Shown: in pieces, positions 39,065 to 48,641 of the stretch
Layout of the letters: each line of letters begins with the position of its first letter
Numbering within the stretch: position 1 is the first letter of the stretch
Source: a virus
IMG/VR virus record: IMGVR_UViG_3300044742_000040
Coordinates: 1-57,495 of that record
DNA: 57,495 nucleotides
Strand: one strand, 5' to 3'
Translations under genes and position numbers: made by a program
The notes under the pieces: model-generated
Told to the model about the DNA's origin: nothing
Seen by the model: the letters and a program-made list of their open reading frames with translations, nothing else
The model's database searches: none

Positions 39065-39492
39065 TATCTACTATCCATTGCGAACTTAGGTTCGCCAGTT
39101 GAATCATTAGGGAAGAAGTATGTATTGTCAAACTGAACGGTAATTACACCAGTAACAATAATACTTCCATCGACAATCCCTTGCAGCATTGCCAATCCTT
39201 CGTTGTACTTGTTCTGTGCAAACTGTGGATCATCTAGGGACTGCTCCGAATATCGTGTACGATAAATAAGAGCAGCACAGAGGCGACCAGCAGCCGCACG
39301 GATTACTTCCGGTACATCGTCAGGATCGATCCACAGTGCCATATCCGCTGTCGGAATGACACCCGCGAGGTAGCCCCTGACGATCCGCTCCGTGTCTAAC
39401 TTGCACTTTGCTAGATCGTCAGGGATTTCCTCGATCTTTAGCTTGTCAACGGGCAGATGAACTTGAACATCATCATCGCTGACAATAGCCAT
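39061..39492 (-). CDS. Head-tail connector-like protein, 143 aa
   Basis: Helical N-terminal part with DDVQVHLPVDKLKIEEIPDD and VPEVIRAAAGRLCAALIYRT, as in gp6-type connector (adaptor) proteins, and a short beta end. It lies after the capsid region, in the usual connector position. It overlaps the next gene by ATGA. Confidence 0.7.
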   Translation of the reverse strand: MAIVSDDDVQVHLPVDKLKIEEIPDDLAKCKLDTERIVRGYLAGVIPTADMALWIDPDDVPEVIRAAAGRLCAALIYRTRYSEQSLDDPQFAQNKYNEGLAMLQGIVDGSIIVTGVITVQFDNTYFFPNDSTGEPKFAMDSRY

Positions 39493-39494
39493 TA

Positions 39495-39875
39495 TTACTT
39501 AACTCCAACCGGCTTGGTTAGTTCTGCTTCCTCGTCGGCAGGTGGATTGATCGGTGCAGGCTGTTGCAATGCAAGCTCAAGCAGCATGTCCTGATTAATC
39601 TCGCCACCCTGTGATAGCCGTGAGAGAACAGCCTGAGTAGGAGAAGTAACGTCATCAGCCTCCTCGGGCATTGGATAGGGACGAATAGACCCACCTTCGA
39701 TATATCTGTCCCATTCCTCATCCGAACACTTGAGCTTAGCCTTTGTAACCTTTTCACCAGCAGGAGTGATATTCCTGCTAACTACAACAGTCTTCTTCAC
39801 ACCTTGCAGGGCCGTGTCAATTTCCTTGACTTCGCCCCCGTTATAGATAGGACTCCAAACATAGAAATCCGGCAT
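39495..39875 (-). CDS. Unknown head-region protein, 126 aa
   Basis: A compact beta start (FYVWSPIYNGGEVKEIDTAL) is followed by a helix and a Pro/Glu-rich tail. It lies directly after the capsid gene. A head-associated minor protein is likely. No family was recognised. Confidence 0.65.
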   Translation of the reverse strand: MPDFYVWSPIYNGGEVKEIDTALQGVKKTVVVSRNITPAGEKVTKAKLKCSDEEWDRYIEGGSIRPYPMPEEADDVTSPTQAVLSRLSQGGEINQDMLLELALQQPAPINPPADEEAELTKPVGVK

Positions 39876-39890
39876 CTGTATCCTCTCCTA

Positions 39891-40895
39891 TTACCAAGCG
39901 GTAGAACTGAAGGCGTCCTTGATCAGATAGCCTGCAACGGACGACGTAACCTTCAGATCGTATTTCCACGAAGTACGAACCAGATCGGACTTGCGATCTT
40001 CCTCGCGCCAACGGTCAGTCGGCCGAGTCGAGCCATCCGGATAGAGTTGTGCGAACGTCTTACCGAATGAAAGATCGTTAAGCTCCATGTCGGGATTGAC
40101 ATACGCAAGGATAACGTCCTTGCCCCATGCAAACAACGCATTCTCAGTTGCTTCCTGAATATCGTTGTCGTTATACCTATCGTCACCGACAATAACCATT
40201 TCACCATCGAAGCCGGTGAGGATTCTCCACGCTTCGGGATCAGCAAGGCTGATAGACGCGAAACGTGCAACAACGTCAGGATGCTCTGCAAGCCAACCGA
40301 CGCCCATAGAACCGACCAGCATACGGTTAGGTGCAACACCGATGAGACTTTGAATCTTCCTAACCGCAGACTGAATGATCGTGAGCGGATTGGAAGTTGC
40401 ACCTGCATAGTTATCCCATTGATCTGCTGCTGCAAGCGTAATCGTGTTGCCCACGGGATACGTTGCAGTGTTCTTGAGCAACGATGCAACTGCAAGTTCA
40501 TGCTCAAGAAGGAGTGAATTAAGAACAAGCTCGGTAGCATCCTGCTCAGGGTTAAGCTGCAACGCGCCACCGAAAGTTGGATTGGCGAGTCCGCCCTGAG
40601 AATTAAGCTCCTGCCTTTCCTCGTCCGCAACTGCGGCCTGAAGTGAATGCTCCACAGTCTTGAACGTATCTTCACTCCAACGGCCTCCGCGCACTTCATT
40701 GGCGACCGTACCAGGCTCACGCCTTGAGAAGAAACGAACACGCTTGCTTCTATCGAAAACGCGATACCTACCAGACTGCGTATTAACCGCCGCCTGTGGC
40801 ATCATGCGAAGCCCTACAAAAGTAGGACTTGCGTACCCGACCGAGAAATCCGTAAGGATGGGGTCGGAGTACAGAGTACCAGGATCATACATCAT
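39891..40895 (-). CDS. Major capsid protein
   Basis: 334 aa. It starts with YDPGTLYSDPILTDFSVGY and has an HK97-like order: an extended N-arm (SGRYRVFDRSKRVRFFSRRE), a helical spine region (ATELVLNSLLLEHELAVASL), and an A-domain with IQSLIGVAPNRMLVGSMGVG. It resembles a gpE-type capsid family. The neighbouring decoration and protease-scaffold genes support this. It forms the shell. Confidence 0.88.
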   Translation of the reverse strand: MMYDPGTLYSDPILTDFSVGYASPTFVGLRMMPQAAVNTQSGRYRVFDRSKRVRFFSRREPGTVANEVRGGRWSEDTFKTVEHSLQAAVADEERQELNSQGGLANPTFGGALQLNPEQDATELVLNSLLLEHELAVASLLKNTATYPVGNTITLAAADQWDNYAGATSNPLTIIQSAVRKIQSLIGVAPNRMLVGSMGVGWLAEHPDVVARFASISLADPEAWRILTGFDGEMVIVGDDRYNDNDIQEATENALFAWGKDVILAYVNPDMELNDLSFGKTFAQLYPDGSTRPTDRWREEDRKSDLVRTSWKYDLKVTSSVAGYLIKDAFSSTAW

Positions 40896-40915
40896 GACTC
40901 TAAATCACCCCTTCC

Positions 40916-41314
40916 TTACGCAGTTCCAGCAACATCGCCATCGAGCGAAAGATGCACACGGCAGAATTCTCCTGCACCGGATGCAGCCTCGACACAATGA
41001 CCAATGATGCGGTTACCAGTTGTCCGAGTAAGTGCGCGACCATCAGCGGCGAGACAAACCTGAACGCCAATGGCAATTGCACCTGCGGCTTCCATGATCG
41101 TATCGCCTTCGACAGCAATAGATGCGCCCTTGCCCTTGAGAATCTCGCCGGACGTAACATCATGCTGAACGACGCCAGCAACAGTATCAGTGATAGCAGT
41201 TACAGGCGTAACAGTTTCAGCGGCAGAGAACTTCACTGCACGGAATTTCGTCAGTGCTGCGGCAGCGTTATATCCCTTATGCTGAATGTAGTTCGCAGTT
41301 ACACTAGCAGGCAT
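40916..41314 (-). CDS. Head decoration protein, DUF2190-like
   Basis: 132 aa. The sequence is Ala/Gly/Thr-rich and beta-type (ITDTVAGVVQHDVTSGEILK, GAIAIGVQVCLAADGRALT, VHLSLDG), as in DUF2190 proteins that sit on capsids. It lies between the scaffold fusion and the capsid gene. It would stabilise the head. Confidence 0.8.
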   Translation of the reverse strand: MPASVTANYIQHKGYNAAAALTKFRAVKFSAAETVTPVTAITDTVAGVVQHDVTSGEILKGKGASIAVEGDTIMEAAGAIAIGVQVCLAADGRALTRTTGNRIIGHCVEAASGAGEFCRVHLSLDGDVAGTA

Positions 41315-41328
41315 TTATTTCCTCCTCT

Positions 41329-43068
41329 CTACTTTCCGACGTGACCGTAAAGGTACGACTGTGCCAGATCAGGATTTTGCTGAGAAACGTGAGCGATTGC
41401 AGCATCCTGGCTGAGATTGTCCTCAGTCATTGCAGTTCTGACAAGATCAGCAAACCGCTTGCGATCTTCGACAAAGTTGCGCGTAGGTGCAACATTCTCG
41501 GTCTGCTCGCTGTCACCCTCACGCGATGAACCTTCCTCGCCCCACTCCACAACGGCTTCCTTGGAAGACGTAAGGGTAAGAAGTTCTTTCAGATCATCCT
41601 GCGTGAACTGGCGAAGTGCAACACTCTTGTGTGCTTCCTCGATCTTCCCACGAACGAGAGTAGAGTAACCCTTCTTCTCACCCTCAAATCGTGCGAAGCC
41701 CTCCGCAAACGTGTGAGCAGCAGAATTGCGATCCTTCGTAGTAAGCTCCGCGAGAAGCGCAGCCTGCTCCGGATACTTGTCTGCAAACTCACGCTGCTTC
41801 ACGGCGTCGGCCGTCGCGGTATTGAGCGGGACGATGATTTCATCGACGCGAGTTGCAATCAAACCTGCAAGATCATCGTCGCTAACATCTTCGCTAAACG
41901 CAATACCGAGGACGGTCGCCCTAGCTTCCATCCATTCTCTATTCACTGCAAATTCCTCCGTTTCCTGTACTTCATAGGCAATTGGTGGCGGATCACGCCT
42001 CCATCCTCCTTCGATGGCTTTGTCGTCTTTGCTCGGAGACTCACGTGGAGTAGGTTCGCCTCCAAGCCCTGTGCCTGGTTCCGAGTGTTCCTTCGATGCT
42101 TCATATTGCAGACGACCAGGGACACCCCAACCGTCAGGCCAATTAGTGTTATCACTCGTTGTCGTAACAGTTAGTGGACTAGTGATAGTTCCACTAATCA
42201 TCGGAACCACTAGGCTAGTCTGATATCCTGATCCACCACCCCCTACTGTAGTTGGTAGAGACATACTCTCAAGAACTTCATCGAAGGTTGCAATACCGTC
42301 AACCATGCCAGCTTCAAGAGCTTGGTCAGGACTGACAATGCCACCCTCACCGAAGTTTTCACGGACATACGCATCATCCACACCCCGACCACGCGCAACT
42401 GCGCTAACGAACTTATCGTTCGTCTGGTCAACGAGACTTTGTAGATGACCTTCAGATTCAGGCGTAAGTGGCTCAAATGGAATAGCCTTAAAACGACCAG
42501 CCTTGATAATCGTTTGCTTTACGCCTGCCTGCTCACGTGCCTGACTTTCATCGGTATGCACCATAAACGTACCGATAGAGCCAATCTGACCTGATGGAGT
42601 CACGTACATCTTACTAGCCTGAGAAGCCAGGTAGTACGCAGCGGAGTTAGCGGCAGTATTGGCAACTGAGATAACTGGCTTGATTTCATTAGCCGCATGA
42701 ATCTCGCTCGCCATCTCGTCAACCATATCGCTGAGTCCACCAGGCGAATCGATATCAAGAAGAATGGACTTGACCGCATCATCATGTAGAAGTCCATTGA
42801 ACTCGTTACGAAACTGCTGAAGCGATGTAGCTCCACTCATTTCCGTCATCATGTTGGCCTTTGGGAAGATCGGCCCACTCAAGGACAAAACCCCCACAGA
42901 GCCTACACGCATTGCGAGTGGAGCATTGGCATTGTCAGGTGCATCAAATACCATTTGCTTGCCTGACATATGCTGATCCAGAATATCGAGGATCATACGC
43001 AACGCCGTGGGTGTTATCATCCACGGAGTAGACGTAACCTTGGTAACGATCTGTGAATAATCTTTCAT
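41329..43068 (-). CDS. Prohead protease (S49/SppA-like) fused to scaffold
   Basis: 579 aa. Residues 60-290 are an S49 peptidase: LLDIDSPGGLSDMVDEMAS, NTAANSAAYYLAS (nucleophile Ser), GSIGTFMVHTDE, and IIKAGRFKAIPFEPLT (catalytic Lys). A Thr/Pro/Gly-rich linker follows (about 290-355). The last 190 residues are helical and acidic (AFSEDVSDDDLAGLIATRV, GKIEEAHKSVALRQFTQDDL), as expected of a scaffold. In such fusions the protease degrades the scaffold during maturation. Confidence 0.88.
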   Translation of the reverse strand: MKDYSQIVTKVTSTPWMITPTALRMILDILDQHMSGKQMVFDAPDNANAPLAMRVGSVGVLSLSGPIFPKANMMTEMSGATSLQQFRNEFNGLLHDDAVKSILLDIDSPGGLSDMVDEMASEIHAANEIKPVISVANTAANSAAYYLASQASKMYVTPSGQIGSIGTFMVHTDESQAREQAGVKQTIIKAGRFKAIPFEPLTPESEGHLQSLVDQTNDKFVSAVARGRGVDDAYVRENFGEGGIVSPDQALEAGMVDGIATFDEVLESMSLPTTVGGGGSGYQTSLVVPMISGTITSPLTVTTTSDNTNWPDGWGVPGRLQYEASKEHSEPGTGLGGEPTPRESPSKDDKAIEGGWRRDPPPIAYEVQETEEFAVNREWMEARATVLGIAFSEDVSDDDLAGLIATRVDEIIVPLNTATADAVKQREFADKYPEQAALLAELTTKDRNSAAHTFAEGFARFEGEKKGYSTLVRGKIEEAHKSVALRQFTQDDLKELLTLTSSKEAVVEWGEEGSSREGDSEQTENVAPTRNFVEDRKRFADLVRTAMTEDNLSQDAAIAHVSQQNPDLAQSYLYGHVGK

Positions 43069-43075
43069 AGCACTC

Positions 43076-44557
43076 CTACGGGTTAGTTTGATCGGCCGGG
43101 AGGTTGCTATTACCGTTGTTCTGTGAAGTCACGTCACCTTTCGTGGCAGGGTTATCTACGGGAGGCACACCCGGTGTGAGAGGAGCATCGATAATTTCGC
43201 GTACCCACTCCTCTGTTTCCGGTGTCCAATTGACAAGACCCTGTGCTTTCAGGTTTGCCATTGCAGACGCCCACTGTTGCAAGTCCTTCGTTTCGCCTAG
43301 ATTCCTCGCACGAAGTTTCGGAAACTTGTCCGTAGTGAAATTGTAACCCACAAGGTAGGGGATGCAGTAGAGGTTGATCGCATCGCAGATTTGGTTCGCC
43401 ACATAACGCAGTGACTTGTTGAACATGTCTTGCTGGCTTCCAGAAGTAGCACGTCCACCCCCTGCCCCGGAGATTCCGAGTAGCAAGAATTGTGTCATTG
43501 TATTGAGCATGATCTGGCCGTTGTGATGCTCAATCGATTCCATCACGTTCACAGGCTGACCCGGCAACTCAAGAAAGCGCAGAACCCACTTAGGCGGAAT
43601 AACTGCGCCACCATGTTCGTTAGTGCGAATATTACGAACAAGCTCGGTGGCTGCAAGTACATCTGCATCCTTGTAACCTGGCGGAAGCTCAACAACCGGG
43701 AAGCCCATACCATGACGTTCCTTCTGAATACCGTCAATATTGTATAGGTTAGCCTTGAAGTACCAACTCCTGTACGCAGTTCTCAGGAGGGACTTCCCTT
43801 CCAGATTTCCACCCTTCCGATTATGCGTGAAGATGACAAGCTTTTCGATTGGAATTGTCTTCTCGACAGGCTTACCATCGGCCTGTACAGCATTCTGAAT
43901 AACCTGCACTGGCCCACCGTTATTGTCATACTCAATCTCCTTGACTGTGGCGGTAGGACGAGGAGATAGCTTTCGCAGCATCGTGTAGACGCGCCTATTA
44001 GCCCCGGTTGCTTTGGGCGACCATTCGCGCTCCTCGTATACCTTCTCCATTACCGAGAACCCGAATTCATACATTCTGAGGATATCCTCAAGAACGTTCA
44101 GGAATGGGGAATTGGAACCTTCAAGAAGATTGTACTCTACGAACTCTGCAATAATCTGAGCTTCCTCAGATTCATCGAAAGCCTCTACGAAGTAGTTGGC
44201 TCCCATAACCGGCATCTTTGCAGCCCGGAGAGAAACGTCAACGGCAGCATCGCCGTTTGCCATTTCGTCATAGGTTAGGAACGCCTGTGATCGGTTAGCT
44301 AGAGCCGGAACTACGTCGCGTATAAGTCCACCACGCGACGAACCTAGCTCAACCCCCACAGCTTGCGCCTGGATTGACCCTTTGGCATTGTATGACGTGC
44401 CGCTGACGACTCTCCGAGGATCAGTAGTCGCAGTTGCCTGACGACCATTAATCCTATCCCACAGGGACGGCTTGCTTGGCGGCGTAAGAATCAAACCCGC
44501 GTACTGCGGATTCTCTAGTACATACTCAACTAGTTCGGTATCTGTGATCGTACTCAA
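43076..44557 (-). CDS. Portal protein, DUF935-like
   Basis: 493 aa. The run from LWDRINGRQ through DGAAVDVSLRAAKMPV-like sequence, LLEGSNSPFLNVLEDILRMY, EFGFSVMEKVYEEREW and LVIFTHNRKGGNLEGKSLLR follows the DUF935 (Mu gp29-like) portal family. A Pro/Asn-rich tail ends the chain. Its stop lies 8 bases upstream of the protease-scaffold start. It forms the DNA entry ring. Confidence 0.9.
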   Translation of the reverse strand: MSTITDTELVEYVLENPQYAGLILTPPSKPSLWDRINGRQATATTDPRRVVSGTSYNAKGSIQAQAVGVELGSSRGGLIRDVVPALANRSQAFLTYDEMANGDAAVDVSLRAAKMPVMGANYFVEAFDESEEAQIIAEFVEYNLLEGSNSPFLNVLEDILRMYEFGFSVMEKVYEEREWSPKATGANRRVYTMLRKLSPRPTATVKEIEYDNNGGPVQVIQNAVQADGKPVEKTIPIEKLVIFTHNRKGGNLEGKSLLRTAYRSWYFKANLYNIDGIQKERHGMGFPVVELPPGYKDADVLAATELVRNIRTNEHGGAVIPPKWVLRFLELPGQPVNVMESIEHHNGQIMLNTMTQFLLLGISGAGGGRATSGSQQDMFNKSLRYVANQICDAINLYCIPYLVGYNFTTDKFPKLRARNLGETKDLQQWASAMANLKAQGLVNWTPETEEWVREIIDAPLTPGVPPVDNPATKGDVTSQNNGNSNLPADQTNP

Positions 44558-45951
44558 AATCTCGCGTTCCTTGCCATAGGTGCATTATTTTGAAAAAACG
44601 TAAATGCCTCTGTCGGCTTGCCAGCACCGTAGATATCGCTCAGGGACGATCCGGCACCTGACTCGAAATACTGACCGACCAAGTAACGAAGTGCGTCAGG
44701 CCCGTGATCGTCATGCTTATGTTGACCTTCAGGGGCATTCTTGCCTTCCTTCGGGTCAGGAGCATGCAACTGATCCATCTGCCGAATCAAGTTTGTACAC
44801 GACGGATCGATTGTCAACTTAGGCAGACCATTCGGTTGTACCTTCAGCAGACGCTTTACATGTTCGACACCGAGAGTCCACGACTCATGGGCGTTACCTT
44901 CTCCGATATCGCTACTGTATATCTGCACACCCGTGAGGATGGAGACAGTATTAGCCTGATCTGGCCCTCGGGGATCGCCTCCTCCCCAATCGACGTGATA
45001 ATCGGGGGGATTGTCGGCACGTTGCAGGAGCAGATTTGCATGCTCAAAAGTGGTCTTCTCGGACACCTGATACTCGCGCCATACATGGAAGTTATCCTCC
45101 TGATCAATCATAACGTCGAGGCAGACGAACTGGTTTGTCCAACCATAGTCAAGTGCCCACACGTTAGTATTGAGCGGGTTGTACTCGATATGACGGACGT
45201 GGATACGCTGGTCGAATTCATCGTAAATCTTGCCAGCGTATGCAGTAAACTCAGCCGCAATCTCCTGTGCGAACCACTGCGGAGACTGACGAGCTTCCAT
45301 TTCAATAATCTCGGAGTCCTCACGGCCGTCAGGATAAACGATAGGATTCTCCCATGCAGGCAAGCGCCATGATTCGTAGTTGGGATACGTCTCTCGATCC
45401 TGACCTAGCATCCACAAGCCCTGATACCAGTTGTATCCGCGAGGGGTAGATGCGAAAATTGCCCAACCACGTTTGTCTGCCAGCGCGGGACGTACATACT
45501 GTTCCCATGTTTCAGAGGTATGCCGTGCGGCTTCTGCCATTACAACGCCTGATAGCCCTTCACCCAAAAGGGTATCTTGACGTTCGGCTGATTTGACCTC
45601 AAGGATCGAACCCCACGGCATTTCGATCACCATGTCGCCCTGCTTGATATTGTACGATTTCTTGATTTTGTTGCCGAGTTTCAGTTTTCGTACAATGTTG
45701 GCAAAGACGACACGGAACTCTTTTTCACCTAGTGTGTACTTCGGGCCGACGATCCAATACCAGCCGGGATCGTCGTAGTCCATGAGAGCCGCAGTTAATT
45801 CATTACCGCCGAACGTGGTCTTTCCATAACGACGGCCACAGGCGAGGATTTTGAACCGTGCATCGGACTCATGGATCGCGGCCTGCTTAGGTGAGTGGGG
45901 CGTATAGCCCAACTGATCGAAGACATACGCTTTACGTTCTGGATCAATCAT
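44554..45951 (-). CDS. Terminase large subunit
   Basis: 465 aa. ATPase motifs: ILACGRRYGKTT (Walker A) and LSGVVMAEAA (Walker B with catalytic Glu), then IFASTPRGYN (motif III). The nuclease domain shows VWALDYGWTNQFVCLDV (Asp) and DDHGPDALRYLV (late Asp). It packages DNA with the portal. The start overlaps the previous small gene by ATGA. Confidence 0.95.
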   Translation of the reverse strand: MIDPERKAYVFDQLGYTPHSPKQAAIHESDARFKILACGRRYGKTTFGGNELTAALMDYDDPGWYWIVGPKYTLGEKEFRVVFANIVRKLKLGNKIKKSYNIKQGDMVIEMPWGSILEVKSAERQDTLLGEGLSGVVMAEAARHTSETWEQYVRPALADKRGWAIFASTPRGYNWYQGLWMLGQDRETYPNYESWRLPAWENPIVYPDGREDSEIIEMEARQSPQWFAQEIAAEFTAYAGKIYDEFDQRIHVRHIEYNPLNTNVWALDYGWTNQFVCLDVMIDQEDNFHVWREYQVSEKTTFEHANLLLQRADNPPDYHVDWGGGDPRGPDQANTVSILTGVQIYSSDIGEGNAHESWTLGVEHVKRLLKVQPNGLPKLTIDPSCTNLIRQMDQLHAPDPKEGKNAPEGQHKHDDHGPDALRYLVGQYFESGAGSSLSDIYGAGKPTEAFTFFQNNAPMARNARF

Positions 45952-46148
45952 GTAATCAAGTTCATGACGAACGTTTCGTCATATCCTTTTTCTTTGCAAT
46001 CCTTCATGACCTTGTTCGCATAGCGATAGTCAATGGGGAGCTTGGCGAGAATGGTGGCATTGCGCTTAGTGAATCCACCATGACGAAGCCACTCGACGCG
46101 CCACGTAATTTCGTCGGTTGGCTTATCTATATCGACGGCAGCTTTCAT
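45948..46148 (-). CDS. Small protein before terminase, 66 aa
   Basis: The chain is helical (DEITWRVEWLRHGGFTKRNA, DYRYANKVMKDCKEKGYDE) and looks like a short HTH-type protein. Small proteins of this kind precede TerL in many actinophages. A role as small terminase or packaging helper is possible but not shown. Confidence 0.6.
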   Translation of the reverse strand: MKAAVDIDKPTDEITWRVEWLRHGGFTKRNATILAKLPIDYRYANKVMKDCKEKGYDETFVMNLIT

Positions 46149-46459
46149 CAGTCGTCCTCCACCCTAAAGAAGATTGGCCCGAGGATAGGAGCTTCAGTAC
46201 CAGACGTATACTTGAGATACAGCTTGTATTCTTCAGCCGGATCATACGCCGAGAGAGTAGTAGTGATCTTGCAAACTGCCGTCATTGGATAGTCCGTATC
46301 CAATAGCGCAACGATGTTGGTTTCACAAGCAGCGTTATCTGACTTCTTCTTGGTATCGAACGTCAGATTGCTCACGGCAGTAAGCGTGGTGACATTGTTG
46401 AGTCTATCGCCAAGGGCGACTAGAAGTGACTCGACCGATCCTTTCTTTATAACCTCCAT
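46148..46459 (-). CDS. Unknown structural-type protein, 103 aa
   Basis: A beta-rich chain (TLTAVSNLTFDTKKKSDNAA, YPMTAVCKITTTLSAYDPAE, YKLYLKYTSGTEAPILGPIF), with AGGAGG before the ATG. It lies in the block upstream of TerL. Probably a virion or tail accessory protein; no family recognised. Confidence 0.65.
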   Translation of the reverse strand: MEVIKKGSVESLLVALGDRLNNVTTLTAVSNLTFDTKKKSDNAACETNIVALLDTDYPMTAVCKITTTLSAYDPAEEYKLYLKYTSGTEAPILGPIFFRVEDD

Positions 46460-46659
46460 AGCATCCTCCTAGTCTCCATTACGACCCAACGTGCTGCATG
46501 CACGATAACTTGCCAACGACTAGTAACTCCAATAACATGCCATCGCGTCTGTGGTTGTGCAATTGTCCATCTACGTGTGTAGCCAACAATCTCAAGCTCC
46601 ATCTGAGGAATCTCAGCAGCTTGGGTAGACCTCGGATGCCAGAGAAGTAGAAGGGGCAT
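46447..46659 (-). CDS. Small protein with RW beta repeats, 70 aa
   Basis: ATG directly after the stop of the 591-aa gene and overlapping the next gene by 13 bases. Residues 24-70 repeat a unit of nine to ten residues: RRWTIAQPQT, TRWHVIGVTS, SRWQVIVHAA, ARWVVMETRR. Such RW-strand repeats suggest a small beta structure, and similar ones occur in phage structural regions. If it were not a gene, 200 bases in this tight operon would be empty. Confidence 0.55.
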   Translation of the reverse strand: MPLLLLWHPRSTQAAEIPQMELEIVGYTRRWTIAQPQTRWHVIGVTSRWQVIVHAARWVVMETRRMLWRL

Positions 46660-48435
46660 TTAACCTTGTGTGGGATAGTAACCTGCACCGACATAGGGGA
46701 ACGGATCTTCTGTAGCACCACCGCCTCCACCTGCTTCGGTAAGTGTCTGCGAGAATTGCAACCATGAATCACCAGCAGCCGATGAGGATGGGCCATCTAG
46801 AGAGATTGCGCCATAGTTTGTGCCAGTCTGTAGTGATCCCTGAATATCATCTGAACAATAGTAAACGCGCAATCGGATTCGCTGATTGGCTGTAATGCTT
46901 CGATCATCGCCAGCAAACCACATCGTATAAGCGGTATCCGTAGTCGTTCCTGACATTCGCCCTAGTGCCGATGAGTTCAATTTCGCATTGGCCCAAACTA
47001 CTGCACTAGTTCCATCATCATTGCAAACAGCGAGTTCAGCCCAGATTGAAAAGATATTGCTTGAGCCAGTGCCTTGACGTGCGCGAATGTTCATTTTAAC
47101 CAGACCGGACAAAGTTTGTGCAGCGAGTGCAGGTGTATACCAATCGACAGGATAGCCATAGGTCACTACAAGGGACATGTCCTTGGCGGAATCCGTAGTC
47201 CATGAACCACCGCTGTTATTCGACGTGGCATAGATGCCATCAGCGTATGTACCCGTGGAAAATCCGTTTGGAGTAATGTCGAATACTCCTGCCGTATCGT
47301 TTTTCAGAACACCCCAATACTGCGTACCCTTAACGAGAGTTTCGTGATTAGCAAACCTACAAAAGTTGTTAGGCCCGTAGCCAGTAAACGTACTAGCAGC
47401 AATCGATGAGCCTGGTTGTCCTGAACTATCCGCATGAACGTCCATCAGTGGGCCATCGTCAGGGCCAATAATATTGATGCTCATATGCATCTGACGAATA
47501 TCGGGATCGCCCCAACCCGTAGGAATCTGGAAGCCCTGAGCGTTTCGACGTGCAGTAGTCGTATTGGAATCCATTGCGATAACACCACTACCACCGGCAG
47601 CGACATAAGCATGCTCACTACGAAAAGGAATGACACTTTGGTAAAGATCATTGTCGTTGTCAGCACCCGCTGTACCAGTACCCGCTGACCAGGCGGCAAG
47701 ACTCTCTACGGAAGTCGAACCGCGAGTAGTTAGCAGCTTTCTTGCGCTTCTTTTCGTCACGACCGGCGTATCTGCGTCAGTACGAAGGTAGTAAGTTGAG
47801 CCTGACGGTGTAGTTGTCAAAAATGTAACTGTTTCATTGATCTGAACCCAACTATCACCATCGGCACCGCCAGTACCACCATCGATACCAATGTTGCAGC
47901 TACCACCAGCACCCATTGTGCCTGCATCATCAATCCATATGATAGCCATAATACGATCGCCCTTATTAAACGCCGTAGAAGTAGGCGTTGCAGTCCAAGT
48001 ATAGAGCGCCCTTGTCGTAACGGCTACCTCGGTAACATTTGCCGAAACCTTCACTACCGTGACAGTATCACTATCAGCGGAAAACTTGTAAAGATCACAC
48101 TGAAGCGAAATGTTGTCGGCCATGTTATTCTCAGCGGCCCAGAAGTTGAACGTTAGTGTTCCTGAGAGCGTAAAGTCGGCGCTCACAGGCTCGCTAATCC
48201 AACATGCGGGAACCGTTCCTGAGCCGTAGGTCGTTCCTCCACCAAATTCAAGTCCGGCAGTTGGGCCAGCTACCGATGCCCTGGTAAAAGAAGTAGCTGC
48301 ACCACCAGCAGTTGTAGACAATGCCAAATTTACATACGGCCCACTGCCGATCTTCTTCGGCCACTGTACGTTGGTAATTCCAGGCTTGCGTGTACTACTT
48401 GCTAGAGCATTGCGGAAAAATAGCTTGGTAGCCAT
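46660..48435 (-). CDS. Large beta-rich structural protein, 591 aa
   Basis: It contains at least three jelly-roll-like segments (FTLSGTLTFNFWAAENNMAD, ISLQCDLYKFSADSDTV, QTLSGLVKMNIRARQGTGSS) with two similar ends near GDSWVQINETVTFL and GDSWLQFSQTLTEA. A Gly-rich hinge leads to an aromatic end (PFPYVGAGYYPTQG). Similar sequences occur in phage fibres and decoration proteins. Its place upstream of TerL is unusual for a fibre. Confidence 0.65.
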   Translation of the reverse strand: MATKLFFRNALASSTRKPGITNVQWPKKIGSGPYVNLALSTTAGGAATSFTRASVAGPTAGLEFGGGTTYGSGTVPACWISEPVSADFTLSGTLTFNFWAAENNMADNISLQCDLYKFSADSDTVTVVKVSANVTEVAVTTRALYTWTATPTSTAFNKGDRIMAIIWIDDAGTMGAGGSCNIGIDGGTGGADGDSWVQINETVTFLTTTPSGSTYYLRTDADTPVVTKRSARKLLTTRGSTSVESLAAWSAGTGTAGADNDNDLYQSVIPFRSEHAYVAAGGSGVIAMDSNTTTARRNAQGFQIPTGWGDPDIRQMHMSINIIGPDDGPLMDVHADSSGQPGSSIAASTFTGYGPNNFCRFANHETLVKGTQYWGVLKNDTAGVFDITPNGFSTGTYADGIYATSNNSGGSWTTDSAKDMSLVVTYGYPVDWYTPALAAQTLSGLVKMNIRARQGTGSSNIFSIWAELAVCNDDGTSAVVWANAKLNSSALGRMSGTTTDTAYTMWFAGDDRSITANQRIRLRVYYCSDDIQGSLQTGTNYGAISLDGPSSSAAGDSWLQFSQTLTEAGGGGGATEDPFPYVGAGYYPTQG

Positions 48436-48641
48436 CAGCTAGTCCACCATCGTCGCCAGGGTCGCCACTCTGGTTTCTCCGCATTCAAGTTCTTCTGACC
48501 GGGCCAGCCGTCTATGCGAAAGAGTACGCGCTTCCATAACGGTGTTTGTAGAGTTAGCATTCGCTTCTCTAGATCGCGTATTATTCGCCATTGTTCAGTT
48601 TGATTTACCTGTAGATTCTCAATTTCTGGATCAGAACTCAT
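48435..48641 (-). CDS. Small structural-region protein, 68 aa
   Basis: A helical part (DPEIENLQVNQTEQWRIIRD) is followed by a Trp/Arg-rich end (LWKRVLFRIDGWPGQ, EWRPWRRWW). This WPG...WRPWRRWW ending is, from general knowledge, frequent in small actinophage virion proteins. Its role is unknown. Confidence 0.65.
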   Translation of the reverse strand: MSSDPEIENLQVNQTEQWRIIRDLEKRMLTLQTPLWKRVLFRIDGWPGQKNLNAEKPEWRPWRRWWTS

